From Stenotrophomonas maltophilia (lineage in GTDB: Bacteria > Pseudomonadota > Gammaproteobacteria > Xanthomonadales > Xanthomonadaceae), in the NCBI GenBank assembly GCA_009912235.1, contig WNDS01000001.1, positions 682,001 through 746,000 on the forward strand: DNA of 64,000 nt, written 5' to 3'. Within the stretch, counting starts at the first letter, position 1, and every line of letters starts with the position of its first letter. The position numbers and the translations under genes were made by a program. Shown here piece after piece: positions 8,714 through 18,317 of this stretch. The notes under the pieces were generated by a model. It worked only from the letters and a program-made list of their open reading frames with translations, had not been told where the DNA came from and did not search any database.

Positions 8714-9484
8714 ATGGGCGCACCGGATTCGACCGAACGCTTCAGCAGCCGCGTCGAGGATTACGTGCGCTACCGCCCCGGCTACCCGCCGGGGCTGCTG
8801 CACTGGCTGCACGGCGAGATGGCCGTGCCCACCGAAACCCTGGTGGCCGACATCGGCGCCGGCACCGGCATTTCCAGCCGGCTGTTCCTGGCGGCCGGCC
8901 ACCCGCTGGTGGCGGTGGAGCCCAACGCGGCGATGCGCGCTGCCGCCGAACAATGGCTGGCACCGCAGTACCTGCGCTTCCGCGCCGTGGATGGCCGCGC
9001 CGAAGCCACCGGCCTGGCCGATGCCAGCGTCGGCCTGGTCAGCGCCGCGCAGGCCTTCCACTGGTTCGACACGGTGGCAGTGCGCCGCGAGTGGCAGCGC
9101 ATCCTGCAGCGCGGCGGCCTGGCTCTGGTCTACTGGAATTCGCGCGTACTGACCGGCTCGGCCTTCCAGCACGGCTACGAGCAGCTGCTGCTGGATTACG
9201 GCACCGACTACAGCGTGGTAGCCGAGCGCTACCAGGATGACGCCAGCATGCGCGCCTGGTTCGGCATCGGGCTGCGCGGCGAGCTGCAACTGCCCAATGT
9301 GCAGGCGCTGGATTTCGATGCCCTGCGCGGCCGCCTGCTGTCTTCTTCCTATGCACCGCAGGCCGGCCGCCCGCGCCATGCGGCGATGATCGATGCCCTG
9401 CACGCCCTGTTCGACGCCCACGCGGTGGATGGACAGGTCGCCTTCGAGCATCAAACCCGAGCTTTCCTCGGCACGCTGGATTGA
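8714..9484 (+). CDS. Class I SAM-dependent methyltransferase
   Basis: 256 aa. The N-terminal [20 protein letters not shown] and the SAM-binding motif [16 protein letters not shown] (about residues 44-59) with GVEP-like acidic end (VAVEPN) are typical of the UbiE/Methyltransf_11 group, as is the [10 protein letters not shown] segment. This subgroup is close to trans-aconitate-like and yeast TMT1-like methyltransferases; the substrate is not evident. It sits between the DUF4190 gene and pyrD, whose start lies 8 bases beyond its stop. Confidence 0.88.
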   Translation: MGAPDSTERFSSRVEDYVRYRPGYPPGLLHWLHGEMAVPTETLVADIGAGTGISSRLFLAAGHPLVAVEPNAAMRAAAEQWLAPQYLRFRAVDGRAEATGLADASVGLVSAAQAFHWFDTVAVRREWQRILQRGGLALVYWNSRVLTGSAFQHGYEQLLLDYGTDYSVVAERYQDDASMRAWFGIGLRGELQLPNVQALDFDALRGRLLSSSYAPQAGRPRHAAMIDALHALFDAHAVDGQVAFEHQTRAFLGTLD

Positions 9485-9492
9485 AACAACGC

Positions 9493-10545
9493 ATGTATTC
9501 GCTTGCCCGCCCCTTCCTGTTCTCCTTCGACGCCCAACGCGCACACGGCCTGGGCCTGTCCGCGCTGGACCTGGCCTACCGCACCGGCACCACGCCGCTG
9601 GTGGCGCCGAAGATCGCCCCGCTGCCGACCGAGGCCTTCGGGCTGCGCTTCCCGAACCCGGTCGGGCTGGCCGCCGGGCTGGACAAGAACGGCGCGCACA
9701 TCGATGCCCTGTTCGCGCTGGGCTTCGGCTTCGTGGAGATCGGCACCATCACCCCGCGCCCGCAGGCCGGCAACCCGCGCCCACGCCTGTTCCGGTTGCC
9801 CGCGCACGGCGCGATCATCAACCGCATGGGCTTCAACAACGATGGCGTTGATGCGCTGGTGCGCAACGTCGAACGCGCGCGCGACCGCCGCGGCATGCTC
9901 GGCATCAACATCGGCAAGAACAAGGACACCCCCAACGAGCAGGCGCTGCAGGACTACCTGCTGTGCCTGGACAAGGTGTACCCGCTGGCCGACTACATCA
10001 CCGTCAACATTTCCTCGCCCAACACCGCCGGCCTGCGCGAGCTGCAGGAAGAAACCGCGCTGCGGCAGCTGGTGGCCGGGCTGCGCGAGCGCCAGGAAGC
10101 GCTGGCGGCGCAGCATGGCCGCCGCGTGCCGATGCTGGTGAAGGTGGCGCCGGACCTGAACGACCGCGACATCGATGCCGCCGCGCGCGTGCTGGGCGAA
10201 CTGCAGGTGGACGGGGTGATCGCCACCAACACCACCATCGACCGCACGCAGATCGCCGGTGATCCGCTGGCCAACGAGGCCGGCGGTCTCTCCGGCGCAC
10301 CGCTGCTCGCGCAGTCCACACTGGTGCTGCGCCGGCTGCGCGCGCGGCTGCCGGAAACCATGCTGCTGATCGGCGTGGGCGGCATCCAGTCCGGTTCCGA
10401 TGCGGTGGCCAAGATGGCGGCCGGTGCCGCGCTGGTGCAGTGCTACAGCGGCTTGATCTTCAAGGGCCCGGCGCTGGTGAGCGAATGCGTGGAGGCGATC
10501 CGCCGCCGCGAAGCGCCCAGCCGCGGCGCGGTGGCTCCGCTGTGA
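9493..10545 (+). CDS. pyrD: Dihydroorotate dehydrogenase (quinone), class 2
   Basis: 350 aa. It oxidises dihydroorotate to orotate with FMN and passes electrons to ubiquinone at the inner membrane, in pyrimidine synthesis. Motifs seen are [57 protein letters not shown] with the catalytic serine of class 2 enzymes, and GGLSGAPL. The amphipathic N-terminus ([11 protein letters not shown]) is the class 2 membrane-binding part. I take the ATG at 9493 rather than an in-frame TTG at 9481, because the protein then begins as the family does. The stop overlaps the murB GTG. It is intact, unlike many neighbours. Confidence 0.97.
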   Translation: MYSLARPFLFSFDAQRAHGLGLSALDLAYRTGTTPLVAPKIAPLPTEAFGLRFPNPVGLAAGLDKNGAHIDALFALGFGFVEIGTITPRPQAGNPRPRLFRLPAHGAIINRMGFNNDGVDALVRNVERARDRRGMLGINIGKNKDTPNEQALQDYLLCLDKVYPLADYITVNISSPNTAGLRELQEETALRQLVAGLRERQEALAAQHGRRVPMLVKVAPDLNDRDIDAAARVLGELQVDGVIATNTTIDRTQIAGDPLANEAGGLSGAPLLAQSTLVLRRLRARLPETMLLIGVGGIQSGSDAVAKMAAGAALVQCYSGLIFKGPALVSECVEAIRRREAPSRGAVAPL

Positions 10546-11621
10546 GCGCCCCCATCATCGACAGCACCGGCCACGACGGCGCACCGCTGCGCTGGACGCT
10601 GACCGAGAACGCGCCGCTGCAGGCGTTGAACACCTTCCACGTGAAGGCCACTGCCGCGCAGCTGCTGGAACTGCATGACCCGGCGCTGCTGCCGGACGTG
10701 CTGGCCCTGCCGCAGGTGGCCGCAGGCCCGCTGCTGGTGCTGGGCAGCGGCAGCAACGTGCTGATTGCCGAGGACCTGCCCGGCACGGTGCTGGTGTTCG
10801 CCAACCGGGACATCAGCTTCCTGGAGCACCGCGCCGACCATGCCGTGGTGCGTGCCGGCGCCGGCCTGCCCTGGCACGGGCTGGTGATGTGGTCGCTGCA
10901 GAACGGCCTGTCCGGGCTGGAGAACCTGGCCCTGATTCCCGGCACCGCCGGTGCAGCGCCGATCCAGAACATCGGCGCCTATGGCGCACAGATCGGCGAG
11001 TTCATCCAGGCCGTGGAGGCCTGGGACTGCCAGCAGCGCGAATGGGTGCGGCTGGACTGCGCGCAGTGTGCCTTCGGCTACCGCGACAGCGTGTTCAAGC
11101 AACAGCCGGACCGCTACCTGATCACCGCCATCGAGCTGAAGCTGCCGCTGCTGCACGATCTGCGCATGGACTACGCCGGCATCCGCGAGGAACTGCAGGC
11201 GCAGAACGTGGAACTGCCGGTGGCGGCCGACGTGGCCAATGCGGTCATCGCCATCCGCCGCCGCAAGCTGCCCGACCCGGACGTGCTGGGCAACGCCGGC
11301 AGCTTCTTCAAGAACCCTGTTCTTACGCTGGAACAGGTGGACGTGCTGCAGCAGCAATTCCCCGGCTTGCCGGTATTCCCGGCCGAGCGCGAGGACCAGC
11401 GCAAGGTGTCAGCCGCCTGGATGATCGAGACCTGCGGCTGGAAGAGCTTCCGTGACGGCGATGCCGGCGTGGCGGCCAGCCATGCGCTGGTGCTGGTGAA
11501 CCATGGCAGTGCCAGCGGCGCACAGCTGCTCGATCTGGCCCGGCGCATCTCGGCATCGGTACTGGAAACCTTCGGCGTGCCGATCGAACCGGAACCGCGC
11601 CTGCTCGGCGCGCAGTGGTGA
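10542..11621 (+). CDS. murB: UDP-N-acetylenolpyruvoylglucosamine reductase
   Basis: 359 aa, type I (E. coli-like). It reduces UDP-GlcNAc-enolpyruvate to UDP-MurNAc with FAD and NADPH in the cytoplasm, a committed step of peptidoglycan synthesis. The FAD-binding part includes [12 protein letters not shown] and [24 protein letters not shown]; the substrate-side motifs are FGYRDSVFK and [10 protein letters not shown] with the catalytic serine. It starts with GTG inside the pyrD stop (GTGA, 4-base overlap), and the same arrangement joins it to the following EamA gene. The frame continues upstream inside pyrD, but only the GTG gives a family-like start. Confidence 0.96.
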   Translation: MSAPIIDSTGHDGAPLRWTLTENAPLQALNTFHVKATAAQLLELHDPALLPDVLALPQVAAGPLLVLGSGSNVLIAEDLPGTVLVFANRDISFLEHRADHAVVRAGAGLPWHGLVMWSLQNGLSGLENLALIPGTAGAAPIQNIGAYGAQIGEFIQAVEAWDCQQREWVRLDCAQCAFGYRDSVFKQQPDRYLITAIELKLPLLHDLRMDYAGIREELQAQNVELPVAADVANAVIAIRRRKLPDPDVLGNAGSFFKNPVLTLEQVDVLQQQFPGLPVFPAEREDQRKVSAAWMIETCGWKSFRDGDAGVAASHALVLVNHGSASGAQLLDLARRISASVLETFGVPIEPEPRLLGAQW

Positions 11622-12541
11622 GCGCGGCCAGCAGCACCGGCGGCGCCACCCCGCTGCGGGCGGCGGTGCTGATGCTTGCCAGTACCACCGCCTTCGGCCT
11701 GATGGCGGTGTGCATCCGCTACGCCACCGCCTATGTGCCCACGCAGGAAGTGGCGTTCTTCCGCAACGCCTTCGGCCTGCTGGCCCTGCTGCCGATGCTG
11801 CTGCGGCCGGGCCGCGCGCCGTTGAAGACCACCCAGCTGCCGCGCTACTTCGTGCGCAGTGCCATCGGCCTGGCGTCGATGCTGTGCGCGTTCTGGGCGC
11901 TGGGCCACCTGCCGTTGGCGCAGGCCATTTCGCTGTCCTATTCGACGCCGCTGTTCGTCACCATCGCTACGGTGCTGTGGCTGGGCGAAACCGTGCGCGT
12001 GCGCCGCTGGGCGGCGGTGGTGGCCGGTTTCATCGGCGTGCTGATCATCGTGCGCCCCGGCACCGCCGGCTTCAGCGCCGGCAGCCTGGTGGCCGTGGCC
12101 GCCGCCGTGCTCAGTTCGCTGGTGGCGATCCAGATCAAGCAGCTGACTCGCGTGGACAGCGCCGACACCGTGGTGCTCTACACCTATGTGTTCTGGGTGC
12201 CGCTGTCGCTGGTGCCGGCGCTGTTCGTCTGGGTGTGGCCGCAGGGCATGGCCTGGCTGTGGCTGGCCGCCACCGGCCTGTTCGGTACCATCGGCCAGCT
12301 GCTGTGGACCTGCGCATTGCGCCTGGGCGAAGTGTCTGCGCTGACGCCGATCAGCTTCATGCAGCTGCCGCTGGTGAGCGTGCTGGCCTGGCTGCTGTTC
12401 GACGAAGCCCTTGACCGCTGGACCGTGCTGGGTGCGGGCATCATCCTCGGTGCCAATGCCTACATTGCCCACCGTGAGGCGGTGCTGGCACGGCGTGCGC
12501 GCAGCAGTGCGCCCACCATCGCCGCCAAACCCGTGGAGTAA
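11618..12541 (+). CDS. EamA-family (drug/metabolite) exporter
   Basis: 307 aa with ten predicted membrane helices in two EamA repeats, for example [20 protein letters not shown] at the start and [20 protein letters not shown] near the end. The conserved helix-end pattern ([20 protein letters not shown]) is typical of the DMT superfamily. The start GTG at 11618 overlaps the murB stop (GTGA). The exported substrate is not evident; the RhaT/YdcZ-like members move metabolites or amino acids. It ends 17 bases before the convergent kinase-like gene. Confidence 0.9.
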   Translation: MSAASSTGGATPLRAAVLMLASTTAFGLMAVCIRYATAYVPTQEVAFFRNAFGLLALLPMLLRPGRAPLKTTQLPRYFVRSAIGLASMLCAFWALGHLPLAQAISLSYSTPLFVTIATVLWLGETVRVRRWAAVVAGFIGVLIIVRPGTAGFSAGSLVAVAAAVLSSLVAIQIKQLTRVDSADTVVLYTYVFWVPLSLVPALFVWVWPQGMAWLWLAATGLFGTIGQLLWTCALRLGEVSALTPISFMQLPLVSVLAWLLFDEALDRWTVLGAGIILGANAYIAHREAVLARRARSSAPTIAAKPVE

Positions 12542-12557
12542 GCGCGGGCGCGGCGGC

Positions 12558-13562
12558 TCAGGCCGGCACCGCACGCGCGGCCGCGTCGAACACGTTGCCC
12601 GGCGCGAACTGTTCGCCCAGGAACTGCAGCGACTGCCGCCGCAGCGGCACCGGGCGCTTCTCCGCGCCGGCTGCCAGCAGCGCCTGCTGGAATTCGATCA
12701 GGTCCTGCAGCACGCGCCAGTACCGGTACCAGGCAATCCAGCGCGGGTCGCCCGCCGGCCCGGCATAGCCTTCGGCGAAGCCCAGCGGCTGCTCGCGGCC
12801 CCAGCGCCCACCGACCGCACCGCCAATGAACATCAGGTCGCGCTCGCGTGGCGCCAGTGACAGCCCGTCCCAGTCGATCAGGAACAGGCCGCCATCGGGG
12901 GCCATCAGCAGGTTGCCGGCGTGCAGATCGGTATGGCACAGGTGCAGCGGCGGGCGCTCGCCCTGCAGCTGCGCGTAAAGCTGTTCGGCACGCGCCTGCA
13001 GCTGCTCGATGCGGCCGCGCTGCTGCTGCCAGATGCCCAGGAAGCGGCGGCCGAACGCATCGCGCGGTTCCGGCAGCGCCGCCGGCTGCTGCAGCCAGCC
13101 GCCGACGGTATCCAGTGCAGCGCGGTCCAGCAGCACCGCCGGCAGCCCGGCCTTCAATTCGGCCGGCAGCTGCGCTGTGTGCAGCCTGCGCATCACATCG
13201 CCCAGCCGGCGCCACTGCGCACAGCTCAGCGCCGCCTCGAAACCGGAGACGCCTTTCACGTATGGGAACAGCGTGAACTGCAGGCCCCAACGCTGCACCG
13301 AAGCGCCGCCGGTCAACGCCGGCCACGGCGCCACGATTTCCTCGATGCCCTGTTCGGTGCGCAGCCAGTGCAGGCTGTCCCAGACGCCGGCATGCACCTG
13401 GTAGCTGCGGCACTTCAGCCACCATTGGCACTGCCGCGCATCGATGCGGTACACGCTGGCATGCGCGTCGGCACCGACCGGGCGTGGCACCACCGCGTTG
13501 GCGACGATGCCATAGGACTGCTGCAGCAACTCGATGATCCGAGCGTTCGATGCCAGTGGCAT
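12558..13562 (-). CDS. APH-family phosphotransferase
   Basis: 334 aa protein of the aminoglycoside phosphotransferase/choline kinase fold. The catalytic loop is HTDLHAGNLL and the metal-binding aspartate lies in LIDWDGLSLAPRERDLMF, both in the expected order and spacing. The N-terminal nucleotide-binding half is divergent (ASVYRIDARQCQWWLKCR). The tail matches spectinomycin-phosphotransferase-like proteins (RYWRVLQDLIEF). It could phosphorylate a small molecule or act as a stress kinase of the SrkA kind; resistance should not be assumed. Single gene, convergent with the EamA exporter. Confidence 0.85.
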   Translation of the reverse strand: MPLASNARIIELLQQSYGIVANAVVPRPVGADAHASVYRIDARQCQWWLKCRSYQVHAGVWDSLHWLRTEQGIEEIVAPWPALTGGASVQRWGLQFTLFPYVKGVSGFEAALSCAQWRRLGDVMRRLHTAQLPAELKAGLPAVLLDRAALDTVGGWLQQPAALPEPRDAFGRRFLGIWQQQRGRIEQLQARAEQLYAQLQGERPPLHLCHTDLHAGNLLMAPDGGLFLIDWDGLSLAPRERDLMFIGGAVGGRWGREQPLGFAEGYAGPAGDPRWIAWYRYWRVLQDLIEFQQALLAAGAEKRPVPLRRQSLQFLGEQFAPGNVFDAAARAVPA

Positions 13563-13650
13563 GTTGCGATGAAACTCCGTGAATCCCCCTCGCCGGACTA
13601 TGGCAGATCCGAAGTGAAGGAGAATGCGCTACGGGTCACATCGCGATGCT

Positions 13651-14460
13651 TCACGCGCCGACGGATCTGTCCGCCGCGCCGGCAGGCTCGAGATGGATGC
13701 CGAAGCCCTCCTCGCCTGGCGCCAGGCCCTCACGCAACGTCAACTCGGGAATGTGGTAATCGCCGGCGTTCTGCCGCCGGTACGGCAGCGTGGCATCGGT
13801 ACGCAGCCCATCAAGGCGCTGCGCCAGGCGCTGGGTTTCAGCGGTAAAGCGCTCGGTACCCATGCTGCCGGTGCGGTACAGCACATGCGCCGGCAGCACA
13901 TCGAAGCCGGGATAGAACAGGATGCCGTGCTCGATCGGGAACAGCACCGCCTCCATCGGGCCGTTGATGCCGCGCGGGCTGTAGTGCGGCGCCCAGCCAC
14001 CGGTGGTGACCAGCAGCATGGCGCGCTTGCCGCGCATGTTGCCCTCGCCATAGCGATCGCCCCAGTGCGCATCGGAATGCTCGCCCACGCCGTAGGCGAA
14101 GCCGTTGGCATAGACCCGGTCGACCCAGCCCTTGAGGATGGCCGGCATCGAGAACCACCACAGCGGGAACTGCAGGATGACTACGTCGGCCCAGCGCAGC
14201 TTCGCCTGCTCGGCGGCGATGTCGATGGCCTGGGTGCCGCCGTCGAAGGCCCGGCGCGAATCCTGCGCAGGCTGGAACGGCCATGCCGGGTCGCGCTGCG
14301 GGCAGTCGGCCGCATCCAGCACCGGCTTCCACTGCATGGCATGCAGGTCCGAGACCTGCACGGTGTGGCCCTGCGCCTGCAGGTGCTGCACGGTGAAAAC
14401 GCGCAGCGCGCCGTTCAGCGATTGCGGTTCGGGGTGGGCGTAGACGATGAAGACGTTCAT
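13651..14460 (-). CDS. NAD(P)H quinone oxidoreductase, flavodoxin-like (MdaB/NQO1 type)
   Basis: 269 aa. It begins MNVFIVYAHPEPQSLNGAL, the FMN/FAD phosphate-binding start of the Flavodoxin_2 family, and has the FPLWWFSMPAILKGWVDRV block and the TTGGWAPHYSPRGING loop. These are typical of NQO1-like two-electron quinone reductases and soluble enzymes that protect against electrophiles. It is transcribed divergently from a LysR gene, with a perfect 16-bp palindrome between them at 14511. That LysR regulator probably controls it. Confidence 0.92.
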   Translation of the reverse strand: MNVFIVYAHPEPQSLNGALRVFTVQHLQAQGHTVQVSDLHAMQWKPVLDAADCPQRDPAWPFQPAQDSRRAFDGGTQAIDIAAEQAKLRWADVVILQFPLWWFSMPAILKGWVDRVYANGFAYGVGEHSDAHWGDRYGEGNMRGKRAMLLVTTGGWAPHYSPRGINGPMEAVLFPIEHGILFYPGFDVLPAHVLYRTGSMGTERFTAETQRLAQRLDGLRTDATLPYRRQNAGDYHIPELTLREGLAPGEEGFGIHLEPAGAADRSVGA

Positions 14461-14510
14461 GCGGGGGATCCGTGGGAAGTGGAACCACGGTAGGCGCCGC
14501 CACGCTATAG

Positions 14511-14526
14511 TTGAAATGAATTTCAA
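14511..14526. promoter_or_regulatory. Perfect 16-bp palindrome between quinone reductase and LysR
   Basis: TTGAAAT-GA-ATTTCAA is a perfect inverted repeat in the 83-bp divergent gap, with the T-N11-A form expected of LysR sites. It lies just before the LysR start, so it probably serves autoregulation and activation of the quinone reductase gene. Confidence 0.8.
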
Positions 14527-14543
14527 TGATTCCAGGCATTGCC

Positions 14544-15443
14544 ATGCACAATACCCTGCGCCGGCTCGACCTGAACCTGCTGGTGACCCTGCAGGCCCTG
14601 CTGGACGAGCAGAGCGTGACCCGTGCAGCTGCGCGCCTGCACCTGGCCCAGCCCACGGTAAGCGTGCAGCTGGGCCGGCTGCGCACCGCATTCAACGATC
14701 CGCTGCTGCTGCCCGGGCCGCGCGGCATGCGGCCCACGGCGCGGGCCGAGGCACTGCGCGTGCCGCTGGCCGAAGCGCTGACCATGCTGGAACGCGCAGT
14801 GGCCCCCTCGCAGCCGTTCGACCCGGCGCAGGACACGCGGACATGGCGGGTGATGGCCTCGGACTACGGCGCCAGCACCGTGCTGCTGCCGTTCCTGCCG
14901 CGCCTGTATGCGGCCTCGCCGGGTGCGCGGCTGGCGGTGACCGGGCTGGCCCCGGCGCAGATGGTGGCGCTGGCCGAGTGCGGGGATATCGACCTGGCCC
15001 TGCACATCACCAGCGATGCCCCGCCCTCGCTGCACCGCCGCCCGCTGTTCAACGAACGCTATGTGCTGGCCGGGCGCGCGGGCCACCCGCAGCTGAATCG
15101 GCGGCCGACGCTGGCGCGGTTCTGTGCACTGGACCATGCCCTGGTATCCCCCGATGGCGGCGGTTTCCACGGGGTCACCGATGCCGCGCTGGCCCAGCTC
15201 GGCCGCAGCCGCAACGTGGCGCTGTCGGTGCCTCACTTCCTGTTCCTGCGCAATGCGCTGGTTCGCACCGACCTGGTGGCGATGCTGCCGGCGCGGCTGG
15301 TGGAAGGCGACCCGGCGTTCCGGGTGGTCGAGGCGCCACTGGAAATCCAGGGGTTCGAGATGGTGCTGCTGTGGCATGAACGGGTGCACCGCGACCCGGC
15401 GCACCGCTGGCTGCGCGAGCAGCTGGCCGGCGCGGCTGGCTGA
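14544..15443 (+). CDS. LysR-family regulator of the adjacent quinone reductase
   Basis: 299 aa. N-terminal winged helix (LRRLDLNLLVTLQALLDEQSVTRAAARLHLAQPTVSVQLGRL, given here as a span of about residues 4-45) followed by a LysR substrate-binding domain of the NodD/LeuO-like subgroup. I use the ATG at 14544 because an earlier in-frame ATG at 14526 overlaps the operator. It is divergent from the quinone reductase gene. The inducer is unknown. Confidence 0.9.
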   Translation: MHNTLRRLDLNLLVTLQALLDEQSVTRAAARLHLAQPTVSVQLGRLRTAFNDPLLLPGPRGMRPTARAEALRVPLAEALTMLERAVAPSQPFDPAQDTRTWRVMASDYGASTVLLPFLPRLYAASPGARLAVTGLAPAQMVALAECGDIDLALHITSDAPPSLHRRPLFNERYVLAGRAGHPQLNRRPTLARFCALDHALVSPDGGGFHGVTDAALAQLGRSRNVALSVPHFLFLRNALVRTDLVAMLPARLVEGDPAFRVVEAPLEIQGFEMVLLWHERVHRDPAHRWLREQLAGAAG

Positions 15444-15450
15444 GGCTGTC

Positions 15451-15468
15451 CGGGCGGCGCGCCGCCCG
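15451..15468. terminator. 18-bp GC palindrome between convergent genes
   Basis: CGGGCGG-CGCG-CCGCCCG, a perfect palindrome, lies 7 bases after the LysR stop and 11 bases from the end of the convergent TetR gene. It can form a 7-bp GC hairpin, but there is no T run, so termination is only likely. Confidence 0.45.
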
Positions 15469-15479
15469 TGCGCTGCGCT

Positions 15480-16050
15480 CTATTCCGGCTCAACCCCGAG
15501 CAGGTCCAGCACGTCGGCAAGCCCTGCTGCCATCCAGCGGCACAGCGATCCCGTTCCGCCCAGCCCCCACTGCAGCACCAGGCCATGCCAGTGCGCCTCC
15601 ACCATCCGCGCGGCCTGTTCGGGTTGCCGCACGCCCAGCGCCTGCAGGCGCGATGACAGCGCCTGCCGCAGCGCCAGCACATGCCTGCCTGCCAGCGTAC
15701 CGCGCGTGCCCTCGGCGTCGCGCAAGTCTTCCATCAGCAGCGCTGACCTGTCCGGCCAACTGTGGGCGTGCGTCCATCCCGGCCGTCATGCCGACCAGCC
15801 AGGCGATCAGTTCAGCACTCGAGGCGGCCTGCCCCGGCGGTGGTGGCGCCTGCAGGCGCGCGGTGGAGCGGGCAATGGTCTGCGCAAGCAGTTCGGCGCG
15901 GCTGCCAAAGCGTTGCAGCAGCGTTGACGGCGACAGGCCCACGCGTGCGCCAAGCGCCGCCAGGGTGAAGCCCTGCGGGCCTGCGTCGGTGAGCAGCGAA
16001 AGGGCGGCGTCGACGAGAGTGCTGTCGGTGATGGCGCGGGTACGTGGCAT
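15480..16050 (-). pseudogene. TetR-family regulator, frameshifted
   Basis: The first frame gives a typical TetR helix-turn-helix (FTLAALGARVGLSPSTLLQR, about residues 28-47). After GMDARPQLAGQVS the protein-like reading moves to the next frame (ALLMEDLRDAEGTRG and on to LDLLGVEPE). The join is at about 15739-15744, where the minus strand reads AGCGCT; an added GC pair would restore a single frame of about 190 codons. The gene is divergent from the DHFR-like gene, with a 20-bp palindrome between them that is its likely operator. The DNA-binding half is intact, the ligand and dimer half is not. Confidence 0.82.
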
Positions 16051-16059
16051 CTGTTTATT

Positions 16060-16079
16060 ATAAACGAACGTTCGTTTAT
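16060..16079. promoter_or_regulatory. Perfect 20-bp TetR-type operator
   Basis: ATAAACGAACGTTCGTTTAT is a perfect palindrome in the 32-bp gap between the TetR gene (start 16050) and the DHFR-like gene. Its position close to both starts fits repression of both genes by that TetR protein. Confidence 0.85.
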
Positions 16080-16082
16080 CAT

Positions 16083-16655
16083 ATGAAACACATGGACAAT
16101 CGCACGGGCCGCGTACGCGCCTACCTGGGCTGCTCGCTGGATGGCTTCATCGCCGGCCCCAACAATACGCTGGACTGGCTGGCCGCCGACTACAGCGCCC
16201 CGGCGGCGCTGCCACGCTCACCGGATTACCTGGAATTCGAAGCCTTCATGGCCAGCGTGGGCTGCCTGCTGATGGGCCGCACCACCTACGACATCGTGGC
16301 GGCGATGGAGGCCTGGCCCTACGGCCAGGTGCCGGTACTGGTGGCAACCCATCGCCCACTGACAGGCCAGCCGGCAACCGTGAGCGCGGCAGCGGGCACG
16401 CTGCCCGAACTGCTTGCACGGGCGCACGCGCTGGCCGACGGCGGCGACATCTATCTGGACGGCAGCACGATCGTGCGCCAGGCCCTGCAGGCTGACCTCT
16501 TGGACGCGCTGGTGCTGACCCAGGTCCCGGTGCTGCTGGGCGCAGGTACGCGCCTGTTCGATACCCTGCCCGCGCCGCGGCGGTTGCAGTTCAGCGCTGC
16601 AGCGGCGTCCGGTGGCGGCCTGCTGCAGTTGCACGCCCAGGTGCTGCACGACTGA
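16083..16655 (+). CDS. Dihydrofolate-reductase-family protein (RibD C-terminal type)
   Basis: 190 aa. The N-terminus VRAYLGCSLDGFIAGPNNTLDWL is the PF01872-type start; LLMGRTTYDIV and DIYLDGSTIVRQAL are the two other family blocks, and TQVPVLLGAGTRLF closes the domain. Such stand-alone proteins (YyaP/YwjB type) bind NADPH, but their substrate is mostly unknown, and few are true folate enzymes. Two ATG codons (16083 and 16092) are possible, neither with a good ribosome site. It is under the putative TetR operator just upstream. Confidence 0.88.
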   Translation: MKHMDNRTGRVRAYLGCSLDGFIAGPNNTLDWLAADYSAPAALPRSPDYLEFEAFMASVGCLLMGRTTYDIVAAMEAWPYGQVPVLVATHRPLTGQPATVSAAAGTLPELLARAHALADGGDIYLDGSTIVRQALQADLLDALVLTQVPVLLGAGTRLFDTLPAPRRLQFSAAAASGGGLLQLHAQVLHD

Positions 16656-16676
16656 GCCCGCGCCTACCTGGCTGCA

Positions 16677-17670
16677 CTACAACCGCAGCCGGGCATGCAT
16701 GAAGCGGCCGATTTCCATCGCCAGCGCTTCGTCCTCGGGCGCACCGCCAAAACCACCGTGCGGCATCGCCTCGAAGACATGCAGTTCGGCCTGCACCCCG
16801 GCGTCGAGCAGGCGCCGGTGCAGGCGTACGGTGTTGGACAGGAGCACATCGCGGGTGCCGCTCTGCAGGAAGGTGGGCGGGAAACCGTCGAAGTCGCCGA
16901 ACAGCGGCGACAGGTAGGGGTGCCGCAGATCGGCACCGGCCGCGTACAGCCGATGGTTGGCCATCAATGACAGAGGCAGCATCAGGTCGACCCACTGGTT
17001 GACCTGGAAGCTGTCGCCCGATTCGGTCAGATCCACCTGCGGTGAGCGCAGCACCAGCGCGGCCGGCATCGGCAGGCCCTCATCGCGCGCGCAGCAGCAT
17101 GGCGGTGGCCAGGTTGCCACCGGCCGAGCGCCCGCAGATGACGATGCGGTGTGCCGGCTGCTGCGCCAGCAGATGGCGGTACACCTGCAGGCAGTCGTCC
17201 AGTGCGGCCGGATAGGGATGCTGCGGCGGCAACCGATAATCCACGGCCACGCAGCGCGGGCCGAACTGATCGGCGTGCTGCCGCGCCCCGATGCGGCAGG
17301 CTGCGCCACCGCCCATCACCAGGCCGCCGCCATGCAGCTCCAGCAGCACGGCATCCGTGTGCGCTGCGTCTGCTGGCGTAGCGATATGCACGCTGGCCGC
17401 GCCGATCACCAGGGTCCGGCACGCTGCACGCAGCGTGGCCTCCACCGGCGCCAGCGCTGCGGCGTACCAGGCATCGGCGCCGGCCTTGACCCGCAGCCAC
17501 CCGTCGATGTCGTCCGGGGCCGACATCACCTGCAGCGCGTTGACCGGCACGCCGTCGGCGTTGACCAGCCGGCGCAGTGCCGCCTGCGCGGCGTCACTGA
17601 TGCTGCTGGGAAACGGCAGCGTGCGCGCCGGAACATGCAGGCCCTCGGCGGGCGCCGTGTGCGGACTCAT
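16677..17670 (-). pseudogene. HSL-type alpha/beta hydrolase (acetyl esterase), frameshifted
   Basis: Two overlapping frames make one hormone-sensitive-lipase-family esterase. The first ends ATAMLLRAR and contains the oxyanion motif HGGGLVMGG and the nucleophile elbow GRSAGG. The second continues ARDEGLPMPAALVLRSP to the catalytic region with HPYLSPLFGDFDGFPPTFLQSG and the histidine motif FEAMPHGGFGG. The join is in a CG tract at 17084-17092; one more CG pair gives a single frame of about 330 codons. The ATG overlaps the stop of the upstream TetR gene (ATGA), so the esterase is in that regulator's operon. Confidence 0.85.
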
Positions 17671-18254
17671 CGTTGCGCTCCGGCAGGCGGCGATGGCCAC
17701 TGCTGCAGCAGGCCGTCCAGCACCTGCAGGTTGCGCACCCAGCTGTCGCCCGCGGCCGGCACGCTGTGACCGAATGCACCGGCGGCGTCCAGCAGCGTGT
17801 GGCCGAGCAGAAAACTGCCGATCAGGCGCACCGCATGGGGCTGCTCTGCTGCCTCGATGGGGTAGCCGCGCAGCAGCGCGAACAGCGCGCGTGACAGCCG
17901 TGGCCCCGCGCTTTCCGCTGCCAGCGCCGACGACAGCGGGTGGCGGGTGGCGGTGAAGCGCCCGGGGTGTGCGCGTGCGTAATCGCGATGGGCATCGGCC
18001 AGGCCGCGCAATGCATCGCCACCAGCGCGGCCCGCAATCGCTTCGTCCACGCGGTCGGCCAGTTCGCGCAGGGCCAGCAGTGCCACGCGCGCCTTCAGCG
18101 CATCGAGATTGGCCACATGCGCGTACAGGCTGGGCAGGCGCACACCCAGCCGGCGCGCCACCTCCGCACCGGTCAGCGCTTCAAAGCCGAGCGCATCGGC
18201 CGCCTCCGCAGCGGCCTGGGCGATGGTATCGACGGACAGACCGGCACGCGGCAT
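17667..18254 (-). CDS. TetR-family regulator upstream of the esterase
   Basis: 195 aa. The helix-turn-helix is GAEVARRLGVRLPSLYAHVA (about residues 29-48), and the C-terminal half resembles the TetR_C WHG domain. It is the first gene of a two-gene unit with the esterase and overlaps it by 4 bases. A 13-bp palindrome in an AT-rich stretch lies 24 bases before the ATG, probably its own operator and promoter. Confidence 0.9.
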   Translation of the reverse strand: MPRAGLSVDTIAQAAAEAADALGFEALTGAEVARRLGVRLPSLYAHVANLDALKARVALLALRELADRVDEAIAGRAGGDALRGLADAHRDYARAHPGRFTATRHPLSSALAAESAGPRLSRALFALLRGYPIEAAEQPHAVRLIGSFLLGHTLLDAAGAFGHSVPAAGDSWVRNLQVLDGLLQQWPSPPAGAQR

Positions 18255-18278
18255 GAACTATTCTCAAAAGGCATTTGC

Positions 18279-18291
18279 CTAATACTATTAG
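18279..18291. promoter_or_regulatory. 13-bp palindrome in the TetR-esterase promoter
   Basis: CTAATA-C-TATTAG is a perfect inverted repeat in a short AT-rich segment 25 bases upstream of the TetR start at 18254. It is a likely autoregulatory operator overlapping the promoter. Confidence 0.6.
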
Positions 18292-18317
18292 TTTCAGCCC
18301 GCCAGCTGCAACAGGCG

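Noticed and set aside
9481..9492. TTG as the start of pyrD
   Set aside because: The ATG at 9493 gives the standard class 2 N-terminus; the extra four residues are not family-like.
12558..13562. Aminoglycoside resistance gene
   Set aside because: The fold motifs are present, but the N-terminal half is divergent and there is no resistance-gene context; many APH-fold proteins act on other substrates or as stress kinases.
14526..14543. Earlier ATG for the LysR gene
   Set aside because: It overlaps the perfect operator palindrome and adds residues not seen in LysR proteins, so the ATG at 14544 is better.
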